The position numbers and the translations under genes are program-made. Below the pieces are notes generated by a model. That model made no database searches, was not told where the DNA came from, and worked only from the letters and a program-made list of their open reading frames with translations. This document shows, in pieces, positions 14,593 to 22,963 of a stretch of DNA of 64,000 nt (positions are counted from its first letter, which is position 1; every line of letters starts with the position of its first letter). The stretch lies in the NCBI GenBank assembly GCA_965221035.1, contig OZ244860.1, positions 434,001 through 498,000 of the forward strand. Reading direction: 5' to 3'. The DNA is from UBA6522 sp965221035 (lineage in GTDB: Bacteria > Pseudomonadota > Gammaproteobacteria > Steroidobacterales > Rariloculaceae).

Positions 14593-16362
14593 GTGCGTCC
14601 AATAGATGCGCCACTCACGGCTCGGATTCTCGCATGGTTACTTGCAACATTGGTTTCAACCGGACTGTTAGCCCAATCAGTCGACCCCGGCTTCGAGCCG
14701 GTGACAGACGCGATGCTCAACGACCCGGATCCCGCCAACTGGCTGACGTGGCGGCGCACGCTTTCCGGGTGGGGCCATAGCCCGCTGGACGAGATTGACC
14801 GGAGCAACGTCGCCGCGCTGCGCATGGTATGGACACGGCCGCTTGAGGACGGAATCCAGGAGGGCACGCCGGTCGTATACGACGGCGTCATGTACTTTCC
14901 CAACCCGGGCGACGTCATTCAGGCCCTCGACGGGGCCAAGGGCGAATTGATCTGGGAACATGCGCGTCCGCTGCCCCCCAATCTGGGGGAGTACGGCAGT
15001 CTGGTGCATATCACCCGCAATATCGCAATCTACGGGCGCACGCTCATCGACACGAGCACGGACGGTCATCTGTATGCGGTGGATGTACAAACCGGAGAGC
15101 TCGCCTGGGAATATCGGATTGCCGATTTTCGAGAGCACTTCCGGCAACACAGCTCCGGCCCTATCGTTGCGGAGGGCACCGTATTCGCCGGAGCGAATTG
15201 CCAGCCCCGAGGCGGCCCCGAAGCCTGCATGATCACGGCCCACGATGCCAGGACCGGCGAAGAACTCTGGCGCACCTACACCATTCCGCGACCGGGTGAA
15301 CCAGGCTACGAGAGCTGGGGAAACGTGCCCTATGAAGGACGCTGGCACGTCGGTACCTGGATGCCCCCCAGCTATGACCCCGATCTTGATCGGCTTTATA
15401 TCGGCACGTCGGTGACGGCGCCGGCGCCCAAGTACATGCTGGCCGGTGCGGACGAGCGTTACCTCTACCATAACTCGACGTTGGCGCTGGACGGCGCGAC
15501 GGGACGTATTGTCTGGTACTACCAGCACAATGTCGATCACTGGGATCTCGACCACCCGTTCGAGCGGATCCTCGTCGATTCGGTGGTGGCGCCCGATCCC
15601 GAGGCCGTGACGTGGATCAATCCGCGCATCCGTTCCGGCGAGACGCGCAGGGTCGTGACCGGCATCCCGGGCAAGACCGGTATCGTCTACACGCTGGACC
15701 GCGAAACGGGCGAATTCCTCTGGGCCACACCCACCATCGAGCAGAATGTCATCGCCGGCATCGACCCGGTCACCGGCGCCGTCAACGTCGAACCCGGCCA
15801 GATCTACACCGGCGCGGAGCAATCACTCTACATCTGCCCGTCCATGAATGGCGGCAAGAACTGGCCGGCGGGTGCCTACAGTCCCGAGACCAACACGATG
15901 TACATGCCGTTGCAGAACAGTTGCATGAACGCGGCGTCCACCGCCGAGGAACCCGATCCAACCCGACTCTATACGCTGGATTGGGACTTTGAGATCACGC
16001 CGGGCAAGGAGGGTGTGGGCGTGGTTCAGGCGATCGCCGTCGACACGGGCGAAACTCGCTGGGTCTACGAGCAGCGGGCCGGAATGATGTCGCTCGTCGC
16101 GACGGGTGGCGGGCTTGTATTCGGCGGTGACGTGAACGGCTACTTCCGGGCGTTCGATCAGACCACCGGCGAGGTTCTCTGGAAAGTCAACATCGGTTCC
16201 GAAGTCACGGGTTATCCGGTCACCTACGCCGTGGATGGCAAGCAATACGTTGCCGTCAGCACCGGCACTTCGAGCCTGACAGGCAGACTGACGGATCTGA
16301 CTCCCGAGCTCAACCCGGGCACGGCCAACAATCTGTTCGTGTTCGCGCTGCCGAACCAGTAG
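14593..16362 (+). CDS. PQQ-dependent dehydrogenase (quinoprotein beta-propeller)
   Basis: This is a periplasmic quinoprotein of the methanol/ethanol dehydrogenase fold that should oxidise an alcohol or sugar and pass electrons to a cytochrome or quinone. It shows repeated propeller tryptophan-docking blades (ALDGAKGELIWEH, ALDGATGRIVWYY, AIAVDTGETRWVY, AFDQTTGEVLWKV). The HNVDHWDLDHPF segment holds the likely catalytic Asp. The vicinal disulfide Cys-Cys of classic methanol dehydrogenases is absent; the cysteines near GANCQ are eight residues apart. There is no heme-binding CxxCH, so an external acceptor is needed. The start is uncertain: GTG at 14593 gives a normal signal peptide ending at GLLAQ, while the frame is open back to a TTG at 14464. 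Confidence 0.85.
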   Translation: MRPIDAPLTARILAWLLATLVSTGLLAQSVDPGFEPVTDAMLNDPDPANWLTWRRTLSGWGHSPLDEIDRSNVAALRMVWTRPLEDGIQEGTPVVYDGVMYFPNPGDVIQALDGAKGELIWEHARPLPPNLGEYGSLVHITRNIAIYGRTLIDTSTDGHLYAVDVQTGELAWEYRIADFREHFRQHSSGPIVAEGTVFAGANCQPRGGPEACMITAHDARTGEELWRTYTIPRPGEPGYESWGNVPYEGRWHVGTWMPPSYDPDLDRLYIGTSVTAPAPKYMLAGADERYLYHNSTLALDGATGRIVWYYQHNVDHWDLDHPFERILVDSVVAPDPEAVTWINPRIRSGETRRVVTGIPGKTGIVYTLDRETGEFLWATPTIEQNVIAGIDPVTGAVNVEPGQIYTGAEQSLYICPSMNGGKNWPAGAYSPETNTMYMPLQNSCMNAASTAEEPDPTRLYTLDWDFEITPGKEGVGVVQAIAVDTGETRWVYEQRAGMMSLVATGGGLVFGGDVNGYFRAFDQTTGEVLWKVNIGSEVTGYPVTYAVDGKQYVAVSTGTSSLTGRLTDLTPELNPGTANNLFVFALPNQ

Positions 16363-16363
16363 T

Positions 16364-16528
16364 TTTCGGGAGCCGGACCAGCCTTTCCGGGGCGAGATCA
16401 CCTGGCGGTATCAGGCGTATCCGGAATCTACATGGTACGCTCCGTTCATGAGCGCGGTGGAGCGCCTTCCGAACGGCAATACGTTGATCTCCAATTCCCA
16501 CAACATGCGGGAGGCACAGGTTGAATGA
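16364..16528 (+). pseudogene. Arylsulfotransferase-like C-terminal remnant
   Basis: Between the quinoprotein and the sulfatase the plus strand encodes an open segment reading GEITWRYQAYPE, then APFMSAVERLPNGNTLIS, before a stop at 16526-16528. The LPNGNTLIS string with a preceding ITWRY-type strand is a hallmark repeat of arylsulfate sulfotransferase (ASST)-like propeller proteins. No start codon or upstream homologous sequence is present, because the frame runs into the unrelated quinoprotein gene. I therefore read it as the leftover of a deleted sulfotransferase gene. Its stop overlaps the ATG of the sulfatase as ATGA. It could alternatively be chance similarity over about 50 residues. Confidence 0.5.
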
Positions 16529-17988
16529 ACGCGCGTGGACTGGTTCCCTGGATGCTGGCATCGGGTTTGGTTGCGTGCGAATTCAGCGACGGGCAACACA
16601 CACCCGCCGAAGACTCGGAGGCAGACGCTCGCAGCCCCAATATTCTCTTGCTGATCGCTGATGACGCCGGTGTCGAGCAGTTCGCCGGTTTCGATATCGG
16701 CACCGCGCCGGCGGCAACACCGAACCTGGATGCGCTTGCGGCGCGCGGCATGCGATTTTCGACCGTCTGGGCCCAGCCGATGTGCTCGCCGACCCGTGCG
16801 ACCCTGCTGGCGGGGCGCTATGCCTTCCGCACCGGAGTCGGTTACGGCACGGCGGGGGCGGGCGTCACCGGGGACTATCCGGGGCCGCCGGAACCGCTCG
16901 CCGGCGCGCTGCCCGAACTCCAGGAAAGTCTGGACCGGGTCAGGGAGATTTCCGCGCGGATCCGACCACCGGATACGCCGGCCATGAGCTACGGGCTTCC
17001 ACGGGACGAGATCGCGTTACCGCGGGTGCTGCGCGACACTGCGGGTTATGCCACCGCGGCCATCGGAAAGTGGCACCTGGCGGACACCAGGAACGGCTGG
17101 CTCGAACATCCGGGCAACGTGGGTTTCGAGCACTATTCCGTCACCATGCGCAATCAGCCGGAGAGCTATTTTTCCTGGTGGGAAAACGTGAACGGAGTGC
17201 TGGAGCATCGGACCGGCTATACGCCCCAGAGAAAGGTGGACGATGCCATCGCATGGCTTGCGGAACGGGATGAGAGACCGTGGTTCCTCTGGATGGCGTT
17301 CAGCCTTCCTCACTATCCTCAGCACCTGCCCGCAGTGAACGGAACCCGGACCCCGGGCAACGCCGCAGACGACCAGCGCGCCACGCTGGATGTGATGCTT
17401 GCGCGTCTCGACGAGGAGATCGGGCGCCTGCTTGCCTCCATGGGCGAGGACGTGCTCGACAATACGATCGTGGTATTCGTTAGCGACAACGGCACCACCG
17501 GCGAATCCATCGATCCGCCATTCCATCCGGACCGGGGAAAGTTCACCTTGTACGAGGGTGGATTGCGGGTGCCGTTGATTTTCGCCGGTCCCGGCATACC
17601 ACAGGGCGCCTCGTCGGACGCGCTGGTCAACACCACCGACCTGTTCGCCACGATCATTGGCCTGGCCGGCGCTTCGCCGCCTGATGATCGGCCGCTGGAT
17701 TCCGTGTCACTGGTGCCGTACTTCACGAGTCCGGAACGGGATTCCATCCGAAACTACCAGTTCGCGGAGTTTTTCCATTCCGGATACGGGGCGGACACCG
17801 GAACCTATGCCATAGGTGATGGAGAGTTCAAGTTGATCAGCACGCGCGCCGGGAACGAATTGTACGATGTTCGCGCCGACCTGTCGGAGTCGAATGATCT
17901 GCTCGCCGACGGCATTTCGGCAGCCGAGCAGGGCATGGTGGAGCGGCTGGAAGCAATGGTCCAAGACTTGCGTCGTTCCGAACAGTAG
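16525..17988 (+). CDS. Sulfatase (type I, formylglycine), probable lipoprotein
   Basis: This 487-residue protein is a type I sulfatase that hydrolyses sulfate esters. The active-site signature is CSPTRATLLAGR, with Cys87 to be converted to formylglycine. Metal ligands are at LIADDAG near the N-terminus and FVSDNGTTG further on. Other family landmarks are GKWHLAD and the SLPHYPQH segment. The N-terminus ends in a lipobox-like GLVAC (Cys18), so the enzyme may be membrane-anchored in the periplasm. The start ATG follows a GGGAGGCACAGG ribosome site and overlaps the stop of the sulfotransferase-like remnant. No formylglycine-generating enzyme or maturase is in the window. The substrate is unknown. 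Confidence 0.93.
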   Translation: MNARGLVPWMLASGLVACEFSDGQHTPAEDSEADARSPNILLLIADDAGVEQFAGFDIGTAPAATPNLDALAARGMRFSTVWAQPMCSPTRATLLAGRYAFRTGVGYGTAGAGVTGDYPGPPEPLAGALPELQESLDRVREISARIRPPDTPAMSYGLPRDEIALPRVLRDTAGYATAAIGKWHLADTRNGWLEHPGNVGFEHYSVTMRNQPESYFSWWENVNGVLEHRTGYTPQRKVDDAIAWLAERDERPWFLWMAFSLPHYPQHLPAVNGTRTPGNAADDQRATLDVMLARLDEEIGRLLASMGEDVLDNTIVVFVSDNGTTGESIDPPFHPDRGKFTLYEGGLRVPLIFAGPGIPQGASSDALVNTTDLFATIIGLAGASPPDDRPLDSVSLVPYFTSPERDSIRNYQFAEFFHSGYGADTGTYAIGDGEFKLISTRAGNELYDVRADLSESNDLLADGISAAEQGMVERLEAMVQDLRRSEQ

Positions 17989-18024
17989 CTGCCGTCAATC
18001 AAGGTAAACGGAAATTAAAAACGT

Positions 18025-19137
18025 ATGAAAATCATTAGTATATTTGTTCTTTCTCTAGTCATTTCGTTGCCTTCTATTGCCCAGGACGATCCCGTCGGTG
18101 GAACGGCCAACGATCCGAGAACCAATCCGCAACCGTGGGTCCGGCCATTGGACCGGATGGGCTTTCACCTGGGATTTCCGTTGGCCACCGTCACTCCCAT
18201 GCTGACCGCGGAAGACACTGGAGGGCTATTTGAAGGCAGCATCGAGCATATCGAAACCAACTACTACGGTCCGGCGCACGTGCATGAAGAGTCGGACGAG
18301 ACCATCATCATGATTGATGGCAGCGCCCATTTGAGGCTCGATGGGCGGGATTTCACGCTCACCAGTGGTGAGTGGCTGCACATTCCCAGGGGCACGATTC
18401 ACAGTTTCAAGTCGACCGGCAATCCGGCCAAGTGGATCATCCTCAAGTCGCCGCCGGCACCGCCCCCGAGGCCCGTCTCGACGCCCGAATGCGACCGTTC
18501 CACCTTCACGCCGGAGATGAATGCGGACCCGGTGCGAATGAACCGGTGGTACAACGATTGTCTGGATGACTTTTTCATGGTCGCCGATGCGGACATACCG
18601 GGCACACCCTATACGCCGAGCAGTTATGAGCCGCCGTTCGAAGTTCGCCCGTGGGTCAGACCGCTTGATCGCCAGCCGTTTCACCTCGGTTTCCCGTCTG
18701 CCAGCGTCACCCCGATGCTGAGCGGCGAAGACACGGGCGGGGCGTTCACGGGGAGCGTCGAGCACATCGAGGACGACTACTATGGCCCACCGCACGTGCA
18801 TTACACCAAGTCCGAAACGATCATCATGATCGATGGCAGCGTCCGGCTTCGAGTCAGCGGCACCGATTTCACATTGACCGAAGGCCAGTGGTTGCACATC
18901 CCGGCGGGCAACGTGCACAGCTTTGATTCGACCGGGAGTCCGGCCAAATTCATCATCCTGCAGGCGCCCGGGACGGGCGCAACGGTTGACGCCGAGGTTT
19001 CTGAAGCCTGCGACCGCAGCCAATTCACACCGGAAATGAACCGCGATCCGGAGGTCATGGTCGCCTGGTACCACGATTGCGCATACGACTTCTACATGGT
19101 TCCGGAGGCGGGGCTGCCCGGAGATGTGTTGAACTGA
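18025..19137 (+). CDS. Exported tandem-cupin protein with internal duplication
   Basis: This 370-residue exported protein has a signal peptide (MKIISIFVLSLVISLPSIAQ) and two near-identical copies of one unit. Each unit starts PWVRPLDR, contains a cupin_2 barrel with a GPxHVH motif and IIMIDGS, then GEWLHIP or GQWLHIP and a late HSF histidine. Each ends with a Cys-containing tail (CDRSTFTPEMN, CDRSQFTPEMN). The copies occupy about residues 36-193 and 209-368. The cupin histidines suggest a metal-binding enzyme or binding protein in the periplasm. The first codons are AT-rich relative to the rest. It lies between the sulfatase and the flavocytochrome genes, so a role in the same catabolic route is possible but unproven. 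Confidence 0.88.
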   Translation: MKIISIFVLSLVISLPSIAQDDPVGGTANDPRTNPQPWVRPLDRMGFHLGFPLATVTPMLTAEDTGGLFEGSIEHIETNYYGPAHVHEESDETIIMIDGSAHLRLDGRDFTLTSGEWLHIPRGTIHSFKSTGNPAKWIILKSPPAPPPRPVSTPECDRSTFTPEMNADPVRMNRWYNDCLDDFFMVADADIPGTPYTPSSYEPPFEVRPWVRPLDRQPFHLGFPSASVTPMLSGEDTGGAFTGSVEHIEDDYYGPPHVHYTKSETIIMIDGSVRLRVSGTDFTLTEGQWLHIPAGNVHSFDSTGSPAKFIILQAPGTGATVDAEVSEACDRSQFTPEMNRDPEVMVAWYHDCAYDFYMVPEAGLPGDVLN

Positions 19138-19212
19138 AAATTGCGGGGCAATCGAACCACGGCCCGCTGGACGCTGGTATAGAATCAACCAGTCAATTGA
19201 AGGAGCACCCTG

Positions 19213-20889
19213 ATGGCATTACCGACCGGAGTATCGGAATCAGACTGGAGCGCCGCGCTGGAATCCCTTTCCGCAGTGGTCGGCAGCGATTGGGTATTCA
19301 CCGAAGAAGAGCACACGTCGCTTTACCACGACGTGTATTCCATCTACCAGGGCGAGCCTGAAGATCCCGTCGTGCCTGCCGCCGTTGCGCCGTACACGGC
19401 CGAAGAGGTCCAGCAGTGCGTAAGCATCGCGAATCGATACAAGATTCCGATCTACCCGATATCGACCGGCAAGAACCTGGGCTACGGTGGCTCCGCGCCG
19501 GTATATTCCGGCAGTGTCGTGCTTGATCTCAAGCGCATGAACCGCATTCTCAACGTCGATGTCGAGAAAGCGACTGTGTTGGTTGAGCCGGGCGTGACGT
19601 TCTACGACATCGTCGAGTACTTCGAAAGCAACAATCTTCCGCTGACCCTGGACATGCCGGACCCGGCATGGGGCAGCCTCATCGGCAACGCGCTGGAACG
19701 GGGCATGGGCCACACCTACAGCCAGCACGGCCGGGACCGCTGGAGCGGGCACTGCGGCATGGAGGTGGTGTTGCCAACGGGGGACATGATTCGCACAGGT
19801 CCCGGCGCATCCGGCAGCGATATTCTTTGGCAGGACCAGAAATACGGTATCGGTCCCGATGTGCACGGCATCTTCACGCAGTCCAACTTCGGGATCATCA
19901 CCAAGATGGGCTTCTGGATCCGTCCCGCCCACGAGGGCTTTCGACACGGTCGCATCCATGTGCCCAGGTTCGATGACATCCACAAGCTGATCGAGCTGGA
20001 CACCCGCCTGCAGAACATGGAAATCTGCAACGGCATGTCCGTGGTGGCCAGCCCGCTGTATGGAAGCTTCGGGCCCATGTTGTTCGTGCCGCCGGTCACC
20101 GATCCGGAGCACCTGGCGCTGCTAGAAGTCCGTAACGGGGAGCGGCCGGACCCCGGTCCGCTGGCGCGCTACGGCGAGCGCAACGGGCTGGCCTTCTGGT
20201 GGCTGGAACTCAAGTTTCACGGCCCGAATTCGGTCACCCAGGCCCAGTGGGACTACGCCAAGGACCTGTTCAGCCGCGAGATTCCGGGTTGCTGGTTCGA
20301 GGAATACGATCCGCTGGAATTCCCGCTCAACGAGGAAGACAAGGCGGATCTCAACAGTTACGGCCATGTCGAGATGGTCAATCTGGGCATCCCCAGCCTG
20401 CATCGATTCGCCATGAGCATGCGTAACCAGTTCAACCCCGAACCCGGTGTCGGGCATCTCTGGTTCGCGCCCATGATCCCGAAAACCGGCGAGCAGATCC
20501 TGCTCGCCCAGGAAGTCCTGCAGAAAAACTGCGAGCGTCTGGGCATACCGCTGATGGCCAGCTACTACTCCCTGTTGCCGCTCATGTGGTACCCGAGGGC
20601 GGGTATATTCCTTGCGGGTTGGAATGTACGCCCGGACCCGGAACAGAACAGGCGTACACGGGAGCAATACGTGGAACTGAGCCAGATTTGTGCGGACCAC
20701 GGGTGGACGGAATACCGCGCGCCGGCCCCGTTGCACGATCCCATCATGCGCATGTCGAATGGCTTCAATGACCATGCTCTGCTCAGGTTCCACGAGACCC
20801 TCAAGGATGCGATCGACCCGAACGGCATCCTGTCGGCCGGTCGGTACGGCATTTGGCCCAGGCACCTGCGAGAAGGGAGGCAGGGATGA
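19213..20889 (+). CDS. p-Cresol methylhydroxylase/vanillyl-alcohol-oxidase-like flavoprotein
   Basis: This 558-residue FAD enzyme belongs to the vanillyl-alcohol oxidase/4-cresol dehydrogenase group, which oxidises para-substituted phenols at the benzylic carbon. The PP-loop is at YPISTGKNLGYGG, the FAD-domain motif NALERGMGHT follows, and the C-terminus has the family's closing DPNGILSAGRYGIWP. In p-cresol methylhydroxylase a flavoprotein of this type pairs with a small cytochrome c. Exactly such a gene follows here with a 4-nt ATGA overlap, so an alpha2beta2-like flavocytochrome is likely. The ATG at 19213 has AAGGAGCA upstream. No signal peptide is obvious on this subunit. The actual phenol substrate is not determinable from sequence. 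Confidence 0.9.
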   Translation: MALPTGVSESDWSAALESLSAVVGSDWVFTEEEHTSLYHDVYSIYQGEPEDPVVPAAVAPYTAEEVQQCVSIANRYKIPIYPISTGKNLGYGGSAPVYSGSVVLDLKRMNRILNVDVEKATVLVEPGVTFYDIVEYFESNNLPLTLDMPDPAWGSLIGNALERGMGHTYSQHGRDRWSGHCGMEVVLPTGDMIRTGPGASGSDILWQDQKYGIGPDVHGIFTQSNFGIITKMGFWIRPAHEGFRHGRIHVPRFDDIHKLIELDTRLQNMEICNGMSVVASPLYGSFGPMLFVPPVTDPEHLALLEVRNGERPDPGPLARYGERNGLAFWWLELKFHGPNSVTQAQWDYAKDLFSREIPGCWFEEYDPLEFPLNEEDKADLNSYGHVEMVNLGIPSLHRFAMSMRNQFNPEPGVGHLWFAPMIPKTGEQILLAQEVLQKNCERLGIPLMASYYSLLPLMWYPRAGIFLAGWNVRPDPEQNRRTREQYVELSQICADHGWTEYRAPAPLHDPIMRMSNGFNDHALLRFHETLKDAIDPNGILSAGRYGIWPRHLREGRQG

Positions 20890-21275
20890 GATTTCCAGGC
20901 TTCCTTGCGCTACTGGCTGTCCTGCTTTCGCCGACCGCACACGTTCCGGCTCAGGATGCGCCCGAAGACCCGCCGCTCGCGCGCGGCAAGGCCGTATACG
21001 ATGTCTGGTGCATCATCTGCCACGGCGAGAACGACCATGCTTCCGGTGGGGGCACGGCCGCGCTGGAATTCCTGTATCAGGGCGCGCTTCCCGCGAAACT
21101 CGAGGACAGGACGGACATGACCGCCGACCTGATCACGGAGCTGGTGCGGCGGGGCCGTTTCGGCATGCCGAATTTCCGCTTGACGGAGATCAGCGAGCGG
21201 GAGCTTGAAGACATGATCGCCTACCTGCTGCGCAACAATCCCGACGAGGGAGCGGATCTCGACTCCGGAGATTGA
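20886..21275 (+). CDS. Small c-type cytochrome, partner of the flavoprotein
   Basis: This 129-residue protein has a signal peptide (FLALLAVLLSPTAHVPAQ) and a class I cytochrome c domain. It has the heme-attachment motif WCIICHG and a likely axial methionine in GRFGMPNFR. It starts inside the stop of the flavoprotein gene (ATGA overlap), as expected for a stoichiometric subunit. By analogy with p-cresol methylhydroxylase it would take electrons from FAD and pass them to another periplasmic carrier. The flavoprotein lacks a visible export signal, so assembly across the membrane would have to follow the route known for that family. The pairing is inferred from synteny and overlap. Confidence 0.9.
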   Translation: MRFPGFLALLAVLLSPTAHVPAQDAPEDPPLARGKAVYDVWCIICHGENDHASGGGTAALEFLYQGALPAKLEDRTDMTADLITELVRRGRFGMPNFRLTEISERELEDMIAYLLRNNPDEGADLDSGD

Positions 21276-21315
21276 GTTCGCGCTCACCGATTGCGTGGTG
21301 CGCGAGCAGGCGGGC

Positions 21316-22353
21316 TCAACCAGCCTTGCCGGACTCCTCGTCGATCATCCGCGCAAGATTGCGGCGAAAATGCAGCGCCGCCGCGTCCAGTCCCAGGTTG
21401 ATGGGCCGGGTGGTCGCATTCGCCATCCCGATGTGTACGGCCTCCAGCACTTCTCGATCTTCATGGAAGGCTGCTCTCGCGGATGAGGCGATCATCGCCG
21501 TCACTTCCTCGTTGTCCGGATCGGTGTTGCGGTGCTGGAGCCAGTGGTAGCGCGTGTTGTCGGCATCTATCGGCGTCATGAAATGGTAGGAAATCATGAC
21601 ATAGGTTGATTCATCGCTTCGAAACCCGGGGCCGCCTTTTCCTGTTGGCACAAATATGGAGGTGTTTATGGCTGTGCATGGGTAATGCGCCTCATAGTGC
21701 TGCAGGCGGTCGCAATTCCCCTTGAATCTGACCAGGGGTGCATAGAAGGTTGGGGGCTTCTGATCGTACATCCAGCGATGAACGATCACACCGTTATCCG
21801 TTTCTTCTATCTCCACCGGCGTGTCCCTTGTGCCAGTGGACGCGAATGAAGCGCGGTGTACCCAGGCGACATGCGAAGGATCGAGCAGATTGTCCGTCAG
21901 AAACTGGTAGTTGCATGCGCATGTCAATGCGTCGCCGGTGGTGATCTTCCAGTCCGGATTTTCGTAGTTGCTGATATCGATGATTGATGCTTCGTCCGCA
22001 AGCTCAACGTCTCCCATCCAGATCCAGACCATGCCCCACCTGTCCACCACCGGGTAACTTCGTACGCTCGCCGATGGCGGAATCCGGTCCTGCGTCGGCG
22101 CGGCGACGCACTGGCCGGATGGATCGAATTGCAGCCCGTGATAGCCGCATTCGACCGTATCGTCGAGTAACCGGCCCTTGGACAAGGGCAATCGACGGTG
22201 GGGACAGACATCGCGCAGGGCAACCGGTTCGCCGCTCCCGGTCCGGTAGAACACGATGTTCTCACCGAGTATGCGGTACGGTCTCAGGTTCGACTCTATT
22301 TCCGAGGACAGTGCCGCGACGTACCAGCTATTCTTGAGAAACATTTCCTTCAC
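21316..22353 (-). CDS. Rieske non-heme iron oxygenase, vanillate demethylase-like
   Basis: This 345-residue protein is the oxygenase component of a Rieske system related to vanillate O-demethylase (VanA). The Rieske cluster ligands are CPHRRLPLSKG (Cys50, His52) and CGYHGLQF (Cys69, His72). The mononuclear iron site is DNLLDPSHVAWVH, with Asp154 as electron bridge and His161 and His166 as ligands. The start overlaps the end of the AhpD-like gene by 26 nt at 22353; an ATG three codons later would also work. It is the last gene of a three-gene operon with the AhpD-like and HD proteins. No reductase gene is adjacent, so electrons must come from elsewhere. O-demethylation or aromatic hydroxylation is the likely chemistry. 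Confidence 0.92.
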   Translation of the reverse strand: MKEMFLKNSWYVAALSSEIESNLRPYRILGENIVFYRTGSGEPVALRDVCPHRRLPLSKGRLLDDTVECGYHGLQFDPSGQCVAAPTQDRIPPSASVRSYPVVDRWGMVWIWMGDVELADEASIIDISNYENPDWKITTGDALTCACNYQFLTDNLLDPSHVAWVHRASFASTGTRDTPVEIEETDNGVIVHRWMYDQKPPTFYAPLVRFKGNCDRLQHYEAHYPCTAINTSIFVPTGKGGPGFRSDESTYVMISYHFMTPIDADNTRYHWLQHRNTDPDNEEVTAMIASSARAAFHEDREVLEAVHIGMANATTRPINLGLDAAALHFRRNLARMIDEESGKAG

Positions 22354-22963
22354 GGGCGTCTCCGGCCATCTCGGGTCGTGTCAACTGTCCCTGGTCGTAA
22401 TAGCCGATTGAATCGCCCTCCGTGGTCACACCCAAACCATTCAAGACGCGGTTCGAGTAGTTGAAATAGGCGGCGACCTGGTTTACCTCGAGTATTTCGC
22501 CATCCGTACAACCCTGCTTGCGAAGCACTTCAACGTCCGAGGCTTCCATGGTCGATACATCGGTGGTCAACTTTGCCGCGTAATGCAGTAACGCCGATTC
22601 CTTTTCCTGAAATTGTGTCTCCGGCGTTCCGGCATGAAGGCTCTGCAGGATGTCGTCACATCGCCCTTCGTCGCCGAGCAATCGCCGAACGTTCGAGAAA
22701 TGGTGGGCCAGGCTGTATTCGCAATGGTTCTTGATGCTGACATAGGACGCGACGGTTTCGAGAAACCACACTGGCAGTCGTATATCCGGATGGTGCAGCA
22801 CACTGCGGTAGAGCGTCACGTGCCCGTGCATCGTTTGTGGCCGCAAGGAATGCGCCTGCATGACGTTGTCGACCGTACCGTGCGGCGTCGTCGCCTCCTG
22901 GTAGAGCTTCCGCAAGTCTCCGGTCGCTTCATCCGGCGGAATCGTTCTGATCCACGCCGTCAT
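22328..22963 (-). CDS. AhpD-like/carboxymuconolactone decarboxylase-family protein
   Basis: This 211-residue, largely helical protein fits the AhpD/carboxymuconolactone decarboxylase superfamily, in the peroxidase-related branch. The characteristic active-site helix is VSIKNHCEYSLAHH. The first Cys and the His-His are present, but the second Cys of the redox CxxC pair is replaced by Ser (CEYS), so a thiol-peroxidase cycle of the usual kind is unlikely. A YSNRVLNGLG segment near the C-terminus is also typical. It overlaps the HD gene upstream by 4 nt (ATGA) and the Rieske gene downstream by 26 nt, so all three are tightly coupled. The function is unknown. Confidence 0.8.
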   Translation of the reverse strand: MTAWIRTIPPDEATGDLRKLYQEATTPHGTVDNVMQAHSLRPQTMHGHVTLYRSVLHHPDIRLPVWFLETVASYVSIKNHCEYSLAHHFSNVRRLLGDEGRCDDILQSLHAGTPETQFQEKESALLHYAAKLTTDVSTMEASDVEVLRKQGCTDGEILEVNQVAAYFNYSNRVLNGLGVTTEGDSIGYYDQGQLTRPEMAGDAREGNVSQE

